Shown here one piece after another: positions 47,521 through 59,978 of a stretch of 64,000 nucleotides of DNA (the first letter of the stretch is position 1; each line of letters opens with the position of its first letter). A program made the translations under genes and the position numbers. The notes beneath the pieces are model-generated. The model had not been told where the DNA came from. It saw only the letters and a list, made by a program, of their open reading frames with translations, and searched no databases. The DNA comes from Rutpela maculata (Eukaryota > Arthropoda > Insecta > Coleoptera > Cerambycidae), in the NCBI GenBank assembly GCA_936432065.2, contig OW386286.2:118558902-118622901 (forward strand), read 5' to 3'.

Positions 47521-48111
47521 TACTTCCACATCCAGTGGAAGTATAGTAACGACAAAAATTTTTTTTTTAATTTTTATTGTTCAAATAGGCTTAGAATGTC
47601 ATGAAACGTCGAGATTTTAAGTTTTAGCGAAAAAAAAAAATGTCTGTCGGTCTCTAATTTTTTTTGTGTACTTTAACGAGATCTGAAACTAGATTATATT
47701 TTCATCTTGTTCCGTCGAAGGTTTGGGGGGTAAACTGGGGTAAATTTGGGGTAGAGTCAATCAAGCAGGTAAGAGTCCATAAAATTGGTATTTAGCATAC
47801 ACAAGAGAAGCTAAGGTCTCAAAAAAAATGTTGGCATTAGCCACCCCCATTACCACCCCCGTCCCATTATTAAAGGGGATGAAAAAAAATTGTGATTTAG
47901 TGTGTGTACAAGAACCAGAAACCTCAAAATATTTTTTTAGTTCATCCACCCCCACTACCGATGTGGGGTATCGCTTTATGGGTAGAGGATTTCAAATATT
48001 ATATTATTAAAGTTCCATAAACAATTATTTCCACATACAAAATTTTTTCGTTGTGAGTGACTTGGATAGAAAATCTGGATGTGGAAGTAGTGATTCCTTG
48101 GGCAGCGGTTT
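47521..48111 (+). mobile_element. HINE-like short element in the GNBP intron
   Basis: Begins TACTTCCACATCCAGTGG and ends CCTTGGGCAGCGGTTT. It is shorter than other copies because the microsatellite and the GTGCGCAC block are deleted (only TGTCTGTCGGTCTC remains near 47641). Located about 400 bp inside the first intron of the second GNBP gene. Confidence 0.85.
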
Positions 48112-48118
48112 TTTTTTT

Positions 48119-48330
48119 CCAAAATTGGTTTCAGCTCGTCAAAATACTTCTGAAAAGTTAGATCAGAGCCGTAGGACAAGCAAGACCTTTTCTTTTGCCG
48201 TTTTTACGGGATAAAAGGGGGTAGTAGAAAGAAATTGACACGAGAGGAAGAATTTTTTTGTCTACAATTGGCTTCAGCGCGTCAAAATATTTCAGAAAAA
48301 TTAGATTAGAACGATACATTTTTTTTGTAG
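48119..48330. repeat. Two tandem copies of a 143-bp unit
   Basis: AATTGGTTTCAGCTCGTCAA at about 48122 recurs as AATTGGCTTCAGCGCGTCAA at about 48265, with the following 55 bp also similar. A short AAGTAAAGT microsatellite follows at 48535-48560. No coding content. Confidence 0.55.
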
Positions 48331-49709
48331 ACCTGTGTAATGGGTGTAAGTATCCATTTAAATAATTTAAAATCAAAATTTTAAATGATATCGAAATTTT
48401 ATAGAGTCTATTGAATTGCATCTTTCTTTATTTTATTTTATTAAATAGATGAAATATTTAATAATCTAACCAGATCTGTACAAGATAAGAGGTTAAATTT
48501 TTTAGTATTTAAAGTAAGTATTATTAAAAAAGTAAAGTAAGTAAAGTAAGTAAAGTAAGTATTTAAATTTAATAATTTAAATATTATTTCCTCGTTAATT
48601 TCGGAAAAATGTCATAGGATTACATTTCATTTTTTTCAGTTTAATAAAACCGCTGTTTAAAAGGAATTACTACTTCCACAACCAGATTTCCTATCCGAGT
48701 CTCCAACAACGAAAAAAAATGTTGATACTGTATTTGTACTCCACTGTTAGCGGAGCGGATCTGGTTTTGAAATGAAACCAACCTCTTTTTAATTTTTTTT
48801 TTTTTTTGACAATTCGGTTACACGCGTTCTCTTTTATCATGTTATCAACTTAGTTCAGCCTATTCATACGGGGTGGCGGGGAATTCTTATGATAAATTTG
48901 TTATTATTGACCTGACGAAAAAAAAGTAAAATTAAATTTTTTTTTTGAAAATACTCGTTTTTTTTGCCCTAACACTAATACACAAAAAAGTAATTCCTTA
49001 ATTTTTGTACGAAAAAAAGAAGTTAGGTGGATGAAATTTTTTTGAGGTAGATGAAATAGATAAGAATTGATGGAGCCGGAGGATTGGGGTGGTGAGCCAA
49101 TTATGGAAGGGGGGGGGGGGTAGGTAGCGAAAGGAAAATTATTCAATCCCCTCGAACTTCTTTCCCTGTCCTGCGATGTTCAAAAACCAAAATGGAATTT
49201 GTTCGTTATTACGTCTAATATTTGACTGAATAATTTTTAAAATTTTTTTCAAATAAACAAATTTGTAGAAGGGGAAAAACCTTTTGCATTTTTTTTTAAA
49301 TGCGTTTTTGAGTACGAAGAAAAGGGCTCAGAAGAGAAATTTTTTTACAGGTAAGTGAGATTTTCTTTATCTTTAATTGAAAAAAAAATATCGCAATCCA
49401 AGCAATAGGAAGGGAGGGAGGGGGCATAATGCGTTTGAGGGAATAAAAGGGTTAAGGAAAAGGGAGATAGGGAATAGGGAGATAGGGACTTCGGAGCTTA
49501 ATATTCGGATATATAAATCCTTTTTCCATCTTAATATTTTATCAGTCTACCCTCCATCAAATATTAAACTTAATATAAATAATTATTTAACACCGTCACG
49601 AGTTTTCGCGGCGCATTTCTCTTAAAAACGGCACAATGGATTACTCTCAAATTTTTATCGTGTTATCACTATATATTTGTTAACATAATGTATTAATATG
49701 TAGGTCAAA

Positions 49710-52700
49710 TTTTAAAAGTGTAGAAAGCATTTTTTTTTTTCTAAGGCTATGTCGAAAATTTGCATTCTCAAATGTAACATGCAGGAAACTTTTTTATATT
49801 TCGGAATAGATACTAAATGTATGGAGAAGTAACGAAGATAAAAGATGGACGTAACTTTTTTATTTGAAACTTTTTTTTCTAGAATTAGCAGTTTTTCAGA
49901 AAACTGCAAATGAGTGATTGTTGGCCAGGTACTGCAATTAATTGCTATTAGATTTCCACACGTTCTTTATGATCTCTTTTTTTTTCAAAGGGTATGGTCA
50001 TGTAATAAGTAGAATTTTAGCTTGAAATTCAGGGATTGCAAGTTTGAAACACAGGTAGGTTATTATAAATGTAGTTGGTTCTTATTACTTTTTTTTTATA
50101 CTGACAAATGTTTTATCAAATAGGTCGTCAATACAGGGTGAGTCATGAGGAACTGTACATACTTCTACTCTAAGTAGAAGCACCTAAGACCAATACCAAG
50201 TGACCATTAAAAAGTGTTTGTTCCCTTTCTTTACTATCATGAATTTTGTCCAAAAATTGTTTTGGTCATAACATTTTAACGGTTAATCCGATTTGCCTCA
50301 TTATTTACAACAATGTACATTGTTGCCTAACAACCATCATACATATCCAAAATTTTAAAAATCCAAGGACGATTTCAAAAAAATTTGTTGGATTTCTTCG
50401 TATACGATAGTTCACCCTGTATATGATTTATCTAAAACTTGATATGAAATTTGTATAGGACACAAATAGGTGGTAAAACCTGAGTATTTGAAATTTTTGT
50501 CACACTCTCAACAATTTTTTTTATTAACGATCAATTTTCAAGTCAAATGAAAAGTTTGGCAAAATGGAATATTTTAATGCATACTAATGTTTATTAATAC
50601 AAAAATTTAGCTAAAAAAAATGTATATCTACATAACTCGTGCCTAGGTTTAATAAGTACCATCATTTTAATCAATTTCCAGGCCAGGTCTTAAAAATGTG
50701 GCTGATGTGGTTCATCTAAAAAGTTGCCTCTGTATGTAATTTCTCCAATTAGTCAAATTGCTTCCACAAAGGACAGAAATAAGTAGCCAAATTTGTGTTA
50801 CCTAAGTTTCCCCCATTTAAAGTGTCTAACCTAAATGTTCAGTTTAAGATCAATTTTAACGAAAATTGTAAATTTTTCGAAATATTTTTAAAAACCATCC
50901 ATCCTGTTCAATGCAAACATTGAATTTAAAATAAATACAACATACGGATCTACGTTCTTTAGTGCTTGTTATTATGTAGGTACTTCCATTTTATTTAATT
51001 TTCAGACATTATGCATCCATTTTTATTGAATTTATGGAGATCATAGACGTCTGTGACAATTTGATATTTTCATTGCTTGAAAATTAAATAAAATGGAAGT
51101 ATCTACGTAATAACAAGCACTAAAGGACGTAGATCCGTATGTTGTATTTATTTTAAATTCAATGCTTACATTTGAATATGATGGCTTTTAAAAATATTTC
51201 GAAAAATTTACAGTTATCGTTAAAATTGATCTTAAACTGAATATTTAGGTTGGACACTTTAAATGGGGGAAAGTTAGATAACACAAATTAGACTACTTAT
51301 TTCTGTCCTTTTTGGGAGCAATTTGACTAATTGGAGAAATCACATACAGAGGCAACTTTTTAGATGAACCACATCAGCCACATGTCTAAGACTTGACCTG
51401 GAAATTTAATAAAATGATGGTACTTATTAAACCTAGGCACGAGTTATGTAGATATTATTTTTTTTTTAGCTAAATTTTTGTATTAATAAATATTAGTATA
51501 CATTAAAATATTCCATTTTGCCAAACTTTTCACTTGACTTGAAAATTGATCGTTAATAAAAAAGTTATTGAGAGTGTGACAAAAATTTCAAATGCTCATG
51601 TTTTACTACCTATTTGTGTCCTATACAAATTTCATATCAATTTTAGATAAATCATATACAGGGTGAACTATCGTATACGAAGCAATCCAACAAATTTTTT
51701 TGAAACCGTCCCTGGATCTTTTTAATTTTGGATATGTATGATGGTTGTTAGGCAATAGTGTACATTGTTGTAAAATGAGGCAAATCGGATTACCGTTAAA
51801 ATGTTATGACTAAAACAATTTTTGAACAAAATTCATAAATCACTCTGTATGATAGTAAAGAAACGGAACAAACACTTGTTAATGGTCACTTGGTATTCTT
51901 CATAGGTGCCTCTACTTACGATAGAAGTATGTACAGTTCCTCATGACTCACCCTGAATAAGATTTAAAATGTCCAACAATTAACATTCACAAAAAACTGA
52001 GAAGAGATTTCTAAAGAATGTGCAACAATTATATATATAGTTAAATAAATCGGCGAAGAGTTTTTAAAAACTTTTAATTTGTCAACCGTGAAGGAGTGAC
52101 ACTTTTAGATATTGAAGTGGGAATACATGCAAACCCTATTTAATGATAAAGAGATCATAAAGAACGTGGAATCTAATAGCAGTTAATTGCAGTACTTGGC
52201 CAACAATCACTCCTTTGCAATTTTCTCGAAAACTGCTAATTCTACAAAAAAAGTTTCAAATAAAAAAGTTACGTCCATCTTTTATCTTCGTTACTTCTCG
52301 ATACACTTGGTATCCATTTCGAAAGATAAAAAAGTTTCCCGCATGTTACATTTGAGAATGCAAATTTTCGACATAGCCTTAGAAAAAAAAACAAGATAAA
52401 AACGTACTCTTCGCCGGTTTACCAAACTTTTTATATAACTGTTACACATTCTATAGGATACTCTTCGCAGTTTTTTGTAAATAATGTTAGTTTTAGACAT
52501 TTTTAATTTTATGTACGAACTTAGTTGGTGAAAGACTCAGTGTAAAATAAAGTGAAAATTAAAAAAAAACTATACCATACCACATGTGGGTTTCGAACCT
52601 GGGACCCTTGGATTCCGAGTCAAAAGCGTAAGAACTACCTAACACGTAAAAAAATGTAAAAAATGTAAATTTTTACAAAAACACAAAAATCAAAAAAAAA

Positions 52701-52985
52701 ATTCTCAAATTTAAATCATTAATAACATTTTCATTTACTGATCGATTTTGTTCAAAACATGGGGTTCTTCCCCTGGCTAACACTAACTTACTGTCCAAAT
52801 TTCAATACAATCGGATTTTTCTTTTTTGAGTTATCGTGCTTACAAGAAACGTTGTTTAGAATTCGTTCAGTAACACAATGATATGAAATTTTTTTCTCTA
52901 CGAGCGATATTTACGATTTTAGAAATGTGCCGATCAAATACAACATACTCTTCGTTTTTGCGAAGACTATAATAATGCTTTCTAC
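49710..52985. mobile_element. Second-level inverted repeat inside the foldback nest
   Basis: GTGTAGAAAGCATT at 49718 pairs with AATGCTTTCTACAC near 52974-52987. TTCGACATAGCCTTAG and AACTGCTAATTCTA recur inverted on the left. The right arm carries about 570 bp (52400-52970) not seen on the left. It surrounds the third-level element. Confidence 0.65.
50145..51955. mobile_element. Third-level foldback element (CAGGGTGAGTC ends)
   Basis: Ends ACAGGGTGAGTCATGAGG and its inverse. Arms of about 860 bp are nearly complete inverted copies (50145-51010, 51085-51955) around a spacer of some 70 bp. Sub-repeats with ACAGGGTGAA near 50415 and 51660 show internal duplication. No coding frame. Confidence 0.75.
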
Positions 52986-54399
52986 ACTTATTAAAATTTG
53001 ACCTACATATTAACACATTATGTTAACAAATATATAGTGATAACACGATACTTTGAGAGTATCCATTGTGCCGTTTTTGAGTTAGAGCGAGTTAAGCGGA
53101 AAATAATTGTTTTATATATCCAATACACACCTAAAACTAAAGAAATGCGTCGCGAAAACTCGTGACGGTGTTAAATAATTATTTATAATAAGTTTAATAT
53201 TTGATGGAGGGTAGACTGATAAAATATTAAGATGGAAAAAAGATTTATATATCCAAATATTAAGCTCCGAAGTCCCTATCCCTTTTCCTTAACCCTTTAT
53301 TCTCGCAAACGCATTATGCCCCCTCCCTCCCTTCCTATTGCTTGGAATGCGATAATTTTTTTAAAATTAAAGATAAAAAAAATCTCACTTACCTGTAAAC
53401 AAAATTCTCTTCTGAGCCCTTTCCTTCGTACTCAAAAACGCATTTAAAAAAAAATACAAAAGGTTTTTCCCCCTCACAAATTTGTTTATTTGAAAAAAAA
53501 TAAAAAAAACATTCAGTCAAATATTAGACGTAATAACGAACAAATTCCATTTTGGTTTTTGAAAATCGCACGACAGGGAAAAAAGTTCGAGAGGGTTGAA
53601 TAATTTTCCTTTCCTTACCTCCCTCCCCTCCCCTAATTGGCCCACCACTCCAATCCTCCGGCTACATCAATTCTTATCTATTTCACCTACCTCAAAAAAA
53701 TCTTATCCCCCTAACTTCTTTTTATCGTACAAAAATTAAGGAATTACTTTTTTGTGTATTAGTGTTAGGGAAAAAAACGAGTATTTTCAACAAAAAAAAA
53801 AATTCGCGAAAAGTTACCGTTCGATTTGAAGAATGTTTTACCAGACTACTCTTCCGCGAGATCTTCAATTTTTAATTGTACCTTTTTTTCGTCAGGTCAA
53901 TAATAACAAAGTTATCGTGGAAAAACGTGTTTTGCGAATTTTAAATGCGAATTCCTCCGCCACCCCGTGTGATCAAGTTGATAACATGATAAAAGAGAAC
54001 GCGTGTAACCGAACGGTCAAAAAAAAAATTTTTAAAAAAGTTGGTTTCAAAACTCCTCTTTTTCTCGCCAGATCCGCTCCAGTATGTGGAAATAATTGTT
54101 CATAAACTAATAATATAATATTTAAAATCGTCATCCTAGTACAGTAAGTGAAGCTTTTAAATCCCAGCCCGAAAACGATGCAATGAATTTTTTTTTTCTT
54201 CAACATATTTCATAACGCATGTATATAAGAATCTATATTGTCATTTCTCCCACTTTTTGGTTAGGGGTGGTTCCCACCTCTTCTTGGGGATTGTTTTTTG
54301 TTAAAATGCATATTTTTCAGATAGAATCAGTATTCCTAGAGGTTCTTTTTTAAATTACTCGAAAATGTGGACTTTAATAAAAAAATGCAAGGGTACAAA

Positions 54400-55170
54400 A
54401 TTAAAGCTTTTACGAAAACAAATCGAACGGTTTTTTCTTTTTTTTTCTTCGATGTTCAGTTTTTGGAAATATGGCATTTTCAAAATGGCGCCGAAACGTT
54501 TAGAAAAAATATACGACGTTAAAATATAAAATTACACAAAAACTGCACCTATGAGAAAAATTTTTATTCTTGTAGAAATTAAAAGTATTAGAATTTTCTT
54601 TCGATTGAGATGTATTACGACCTCTTATAATGGAAACCAAAAAGTTACGAACAAAAAAGTAGCGCATTTAAAAATTTAGGGGCCATTTTTTTAGTCTTAT
54701 TGCTCTAGTTTCTTATTTATTTAATTTTTTTTTAAATCCTTCTAGATATTGTTAATCGAGTTGTTAATGCATATTATTTCTAACATGCTCAAATTTTTTG
54801 GAATTTTTAAAATAATCATGAATAATGAAAGTTTTCATAATTTTTTGAAAAAAATCGGATTTTTGGAAATTGCTCGGAAAATATTTTAAAATGGTAAGAG
54901 TACAAAAATGAAGCTTATAAAAAAACGAATAGTTTATTTTTTTTTTATTTTCCTACGACAAACTGATCCAGAGATATCAAGGTTTAAAGATGGTGCTTGA
55001 TCGCATACGCAAGAAAATTATGTATCTAAAATTGAAAAATCTCAAAAACTATAAGATTGATAAAACATGATATAAGAATGAAATGAAGCTTATAAAAAAA
55101 ACGAAGAGTTTGGGTTCTTATTTTTTTTCCTACGATAAACCGTTCCAGAGATATGACAGTTTGAAATAAT
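54400..55170. repeat. Imperfect spaced repeats inside the TA element
   Basis: AATGAAGCTTATAAAAAAA with TTTTTTTCCTACGA and CCAGAGATAT appears at 54908-54985 and 55080-55155. A more diverged version starts near 54400. Period about 175 bp between the two best copies. Non-coding. Confidence 0.5.
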
Positions 55171-55429
55171 CTTGAAACTTTTCAGTACATTTTAAGTGAC
55201 TATATACAGATAAGAGAGCAATAGCCGTCTATTTGTTCGAAGAATACGCAGAAAAAAGCGGGTTGCATTGCACTTTAGCATGTTTAGAGTGCAGAATAAA
55301 AATGTTATGTAATTAGTTTACTTAATTCTATTAATTTGATTTATTTATAACAATCTGTATTTTTAATAAAATTATCTATATTTTTTTGTAACTATTTTTA
55401 ATCCACCATTTATTTTTTATAAATTAGAC

Positions 55430-55815
55430 ATCATAATCATATTCAGCGACCTAAAAAACATAAGTATATCGATTTTCGTGAATTTATTTGTAACATTAGA
55501 AGAATTATTAATATTTTTCAATGTTAAAGGGTGGTTTCAACCCTTTCTATTTTCCTCTTTCCTATGTTTTGACCTCATAATCATATTCAGTGACCTCAAA
55601 GATATAAGTATATTGATTTTTGTGATTTTATTCCTAAAATTAGAAGACATAAATTTTTCAGTATTCAAGGGTGATTTCAATACTTTATATTTTCGACTCA
55701 TAAGTTTTGACCTCATATTCAAATTCAGCTACCTCAAAAATTTTCGTTAATTTATTCGTAAAATTAGAAGAGTTATTATTTTTTCAGTTTTTAGTGTGGT
55801 TTCCACCCTTAAAAA
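55430..55815. repeat. Tandem repeat of about 135 bp, three copies
   Basis: Units begin near 55433 (CATATTCAGCGACCTAAA), 55575 (CATATTCAGTGACCTC) and 55718 (CAAATTCAGCTACCTC), each followed by AAAATTAGAAGA-like and GGTTTCAACCCTT/GGTGATTTCAAT segments. It lies within the element at 54138-55954; the open frame here is incidental. Confidence 0.65.
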
Positions 55816-57226
55816 TAAAAAGCAGATAATGCGACAATATAGATTTTGATGTACGTATTTTATAAAGCATACTGCAAAAATAATTAAGTAAATTCCTTTC
55901 ATCATTTTCGGGCCGGGAATTTTACCATTTTTACTGCTTCACTTACTGTACTAACCCCAAAGACTCATATAACGATATGCTACATGCAAGGGCGGATCCA
56001 GAAAGGCTACTGGGGGGAGGGGGGCACTGGGGCCGTACTGCGGCTGTACGATCAATAATTAATTATATCGACATTTTCAATATTCAATAATAAATAATAT
56101 TAGATCCTATTCTGGCAATGAGAGGGTGGTACAGGGGGTGGCTAATGCCAGAAAACATTTTAGAGGCAGTTGGCTCTTGTATACATACTCAATCACAATT
56201 TTATTCTTTATAATCTCTAATAATTAGGTGGGGGTGGCAATGGGGATCGTAACGGGGTAGTTAATTAAAAAAAAATGAGGCTTTTAATTCTCGTATACAT
56301 TCTCAATCACAATTTTATTTTTTCTACCTCCTTTAATAATAGTGTGGGAGTGGTAATGGGGGTGATAGTGAGGGTGAAGGCAAGAAAACAAAATCGAAAC
56401 CTCGGCTTCTCGTACATCTGAATAAGATCAAGATATGTGTGTGTCTGTGTGTGTGTGTGTGTGGGCGCGCGCATAAGTTTCAATGGCACTGGTATCATAC
56501 CAACTAGCCAGTCATTGATAAAAATATAATCACTAGATTATATTCTAACTATCCAGATCTCGTGATAATACTTGGGTGTACCAAATTTCAAGTCAATATC
56601 ATACACCGTTTTAGAGTAATCGTGCGCACAAAATAAGTTACAGACAGAACGACAGAATGATAGAACAATAGTTTTCACTCATCTTATCGTCCCTGATGTA
56701 TAGCCCAGTCGATGAAGATATTTACCTACAAAAATTTGCAAAATGAATAATTTTTTTAAATAAGTTCGTGAAAGTGTATAGAATAATATTCTGAAAAGTT
56801 TACATTTCGCTCTGATGCAGAACATAAAAAAAAAGTGAAAAATTGTTTTCATTTATTTTTTCAAAATTTTGACATTAAGTCAAGCTAGGAAGAAATAAAA
56901 ATACAGACGTATTTAAGAAAAAAAATGTTCTAACAAAATTTATCGCTAAAGCCACGGTTTTCACGGAAAAAAATAGTCAACTCGGAGCGAGATCCATGCG
57001 TGCACGCGTTTGAATACGCATGACTGTGACACCGACGCACTGAATTACATGTCACTAAATCTGAATTTGTTCAATCTATTTAAGTGTTGGTTCATTTAAA
57101 AGATGAAAATTGTAGCTTTCTGATGCTATTTTGTTTTAAACAATACAAGCAAAGGATGGATGGGAAAAATATACTTATATATATTATCACGCCCGAACTC
57201 AATCGTCGCAATAAACAATATAGAAA

Positions 57227-57976
57227 AAACCGCTGCCCAAGGAATCACTACTTCCACATCCAGATTTTTTTATCTAAGTCACTCACAACGAAAAAATTTT
57301 GTGGAAATAATTGTTTATGGAACTTTAATAATATAATATTTGAAATGCTCTACCCCAAAAACCCACAAAACGATACCCCACATCGGTAGAAGGGTGGGGG
57401 TGGTGATAGGGGGTGGTAGTGGGGGTGGATGAAGTAAAAAAACCTTTTGAGGTTTCTGGTTCTTGTACACGCCCTAAATCACAATTTTTTTTCGTCCCCT
57501 TTAATAATGGGGTGAGGGTGGTAATGAGGGTGGCTAATGCCAAAATTTTTTTTGGGACCTCAGCTTCTCTTGTATATACTAAATACCAATTTTATGGACT
57601 CTTACCTGCTTGATTTACCTATTTTCCCCAAATTTACCCCCCAACCCTTCGACGGAACAAGATGAAAATACAATCTAGTTCTAGATCTCGTTAAAGTACA
57701 TACGTGTACCAAATTTCAAGTCAATATCTCAAACGGTTCCAGAGTAAACGTGCGCACAAAAAAAAGTTACAGACAGACCGACAGACAGACCGACAGACAG
57801 ACCGACAGACAGACCGACAGACAGACCGACAGACAGACCGACAGACCGACAGACAGAAATTTTTTTTCGCTCAAACTTAAAATCTCGACGTTTCGTGATA
57901 TTCTAAGCCTATTTGAACAATAAAAATTTTTAAAATTTTTTTTGTCGTTACTATACTTCCACTGGACGTGGAAGTA
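57227..57976 (-). mobile_element. HINE-like short element, left palindrome arm
   Basis: Complete copy with AAACCGCTGCCCAAGG at the left and TACTTCCACTGGACGTGG at the right. The octamer run (CAGACAGACCGACAGA type) spans about 57770-57857. Mirror of 61944-62765. Confidence 0.88.
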
Positions 57977-58082
57977 AAAATAAAAGCTCTTCAAAAAAAT
58001 TATTTCTTCATTGAGAACTGTTGAAAAGTATGTACACTTCATGATTATTATGGTTTATTACGTTGTAGTAACGAGGATTAAA

Positions 58083-58203
58083 AAAAAGTACATCTCAAAT
58101 AATTTTAATTTCCTTGCTTGATGATTTTTTTTGATAAATATATATTTATCAAGAGATGTACTTTTTTTACAGCTTCCAATACATATGTATTGGAAGCTGT
58201 AAC
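58083..58203. repeat. Cluster of small perfect palindromes (left arm)
   Basis: 58131-58152 is a 22-bp perfect palindrome (TTGATAAATATATATTTATC plus AA). 58167-58202 is a 36-bp perfect palindrome centred on ACATATGT. AAAAAGTACATCTC at 58083 pairs with GAGATGTACTTTTT at 58154. The group is repeated inversely at 61717-61837. It looks like a micro-foldback element. Confidence 0.8.
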
Positions 58204-58779
58204 TTGTCGAGAAATTGACCCATTGGAAAAAATAAAATATCACTATTTCGGAAAAAATGTATATTTTTCGAATGTTTATATACAAAATCGTTTATCCTTA
58301 TCCTTATAACTATGAAAATATCTTTGATTGTTTTGAATACAAATTCTGGAACTTTTCCAATATATTAACAAATGTGTAAGGAATCCATTGGATATAGCTG
58401 AAATGTGGATAGGTGTACCTGTAACAAATACAATACAGTAAAGGCACGTAAAAATTCATGCGAGCGATTCAGCGGGTATGTGTGGTGTCTGTGTATGCAT
58501 TGATAATTGTATATTTTCCCTCCATACTCACTATTTATCCTATTCACATAGAAAAATGTTTAAAACGTCATCAGAAAGAGAAAAAGCTTTATTTTACTCG
58601 ATAGAACAGCTAAGAATTTTTAGAGGTTTGATTTGGTATAGTTGACCGCAGATTTAACAGGCACTCAAAAAATGTCGGCGCCTTTGACCCATCAAAGACA
58701 CCGCATCGCAGAGCCAAAGATGCCGACAAAGAATTAAATTTTTAAAAGAAAAACAAGGTAATATCAGCAAAATGATTTA

Positions 58780-59440
58780 CAGTTTACGAGATTTACAATC
58801 CTCAACTTTTTAAAAAACTGTAAAGAAGCAATATTATTTGCATACGCCATTAGCGGTTGCGGCACAACCTCAGCATTTTTTTCGAAAGGAAAGGTTAATG
58901 CAATCCAATGTGCTTAATAAAAGAGACGACTTGCAAACTTTTAATAATGAAAAAGCTATTAATGAAGAAATTGTAGAGCGACTTGTTCTAGCTTTATACA
59001 ACTCTACCTCCGCAGAAAAAAGTCTACATGTATACAGATTCATGACTTTTAACAAACTTGTTGGTAAAGCGAACAATACTGTAATGTTATCAAAACTACT
59101 ACCAACTTCTACTGCTGCTCGGCCACACTCATACCGCGTTTTTTGCCTAATTCAAATATGTAAAAACGTTACGCTAGAAGCTATTGATTAGGGATGGAAA
59201 ATAGTCGGCGGTATATTAACCCCCAACTATGACAACAAAAGAACCAGCTCGAGTCTATGGAAGACGACGAAGATTAATTAACGCAGGTAACATTCTGATA
59301 ATTAGTGGATTAGATACCCAGGGGACACTACGTAAAAAAAGGGGCAATTACTTTACATCTGGGGTGGCGTGGCAACAAGTAGGTACACTTCTGTGCAATA
59401 AAATCCCGTACACTTGAAGAATCAAGTAATCCAGTTTTTC
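58780..59440 (+). pseudogene. XPG/FEN1-like protein, decayed copy (iv), left arm
   Basis: Motifs in order: EAILFAYAISGCGTTSAFFSKG (58827 on; Asp of GCDTTS changed to Gly), then in another frame EEIVERLVLALYNSTSAEKSL, VYRFMTFNKLVGK, LLPTSTAARPHSYRVF, and after a stop GWKIVGGILTPNY. These are the conserved blocks between the GCDTTS core and the CXC region of the same family as 21363-22335. The cysteine cluster itself is not found downstream, where an RRRRL-containing frame follows. The GCD to GCG change, frameshift and stop show it is inactive. Confidence 0.72.
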
Positions 59441-59705
59441 CTAATATTAAGTGATGTGAATCAGTCTTTTTAGAATTTAGATTTTTTTATTGTCACATAG
59501 GTTATAAAAAAGTGACATTGACTGTGAAATGTCATAAGTAAGGTATTTGGAAAAATGTTAATGATTTAATGATTTCGATTTATAACAAATGTAAAAATTG
59601 GCGTTGAAAAATTGTGTCCGAGATAAGGTCAGATTCTGAAAGCTCAAAACATTAAAAAGCAGTTTTCTGCATGGTTGTTCTGCATGTGTCTACCTGTGAT
59701 AATTT

Positions 59706-59840
59706 TACTTCCACATCCATGGAAATATGTTAACGTCAAAAAAAAAATGAAAATTTTTATTGTTCAAATAGCTTTAGAATGTCATGAAACGTCGAGATTT
59801 TTAAGTTTGAGAAAAAAAATTCTGTTTGTCGGTCTGTTTA
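59706..59840 (+). mobile_element. Terminal HINE-like fragment near the palindrome tip
   Basis: TACTTCCACATCCATGG, AACGTCAAAAAA, GAAACGTCGAGATTT and a short TCGGTCTGTTT run, then the match stops. Its inverse lies at 60080-60214 and a third copy at 63055-63163. It is a truncated, diverged family member. Confidence 0.75.
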
Positions 59841-59940
59841 TGTTCTTCTGTTAATATGGTCTTCTTGGCACCTACAGAGTTTTTTAATTCCGATTTTCAT
59901 ATCCTTCGGCTAGCTGTTGACCTCGATGCTGGAAAATTGT

Positions 59941-59978
59941 CATCCGTTTCAACAGCATCTTCTGCTGTTGAAACGGAT
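59941..59978. repeat. Hairpin at the palindrome tip
   Basis: ATCCGTTTCAACAGCA, loop TCTTC, TGCTGTTGAAACGGAT. The same hairpin stands alone at about 63268-63304, where the sequence to its right is unique rather than inverted. It therefore pre-dates the large palindrome and probably seeded it. Confidence 0.85.

Larger units (their letters stand above)
48728..54082. mobile_element. Foldback element inserted at TA (outer level of a nest)
   Basis: Flanked by TA on both sides (48726-48727, 54083-54084) inside the split short element. Terminal motif GCGGAGCGGATCTGG at the left and CCAGATCCGCTCCAG at the right. Arms of about 0.95-1.1 kb (to 49700; from 52985) are inverted copies that also match the element at 19061-20761. 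The arms contain CCGGAGGATTGGGGTGG, GGAAAAACCTTTTGCAT and GAGCCCTTTC-type sequence. The interior is occupied by another inverted repeat. Confidence 0.75.
54138..55954. mobile_element. TA-inserted foldback element with GTACAGTAAGTGAAGC ends
   Basis: The termini GTACAGTAAGTGAAGC and GCTTCACTTACTGTAC are perfect inverses and extend imperfectly for about 150 bp (AACGATG/CATCATTTTCGGG, CAATATAGATT). The element is bracketed by TA, and its removal rejoins two pieces of a HINE-like copy. The interior, 54300-55780, is AT-rich repeats without a transposase. TA duplication suggests Tc1/mariner-type mobilisation. Confidence 0.75.
48647..56700 (-). mobile_element. HINE-like copy split into three pieces
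   Basis: Piece 1, the tail end (AAACCGCTGTTTAAAAGG ... ACAACGAAAAAAAATG), is 48647-48727. Piece 2 (TATGTGGAAATAATTG ... AAAATCGTCATCC) is 54083-54137. Piece 3 (ACCCCAAAGACTCATATAA ... CAAATTTCAAGTCAATAT ... GTGCGCAC) is 55955-about 56690. Placed end to end they follow the order of intact copies such as 33160-33850. The copy is diverged and its 5' end is missing. Confidence 0.72.
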
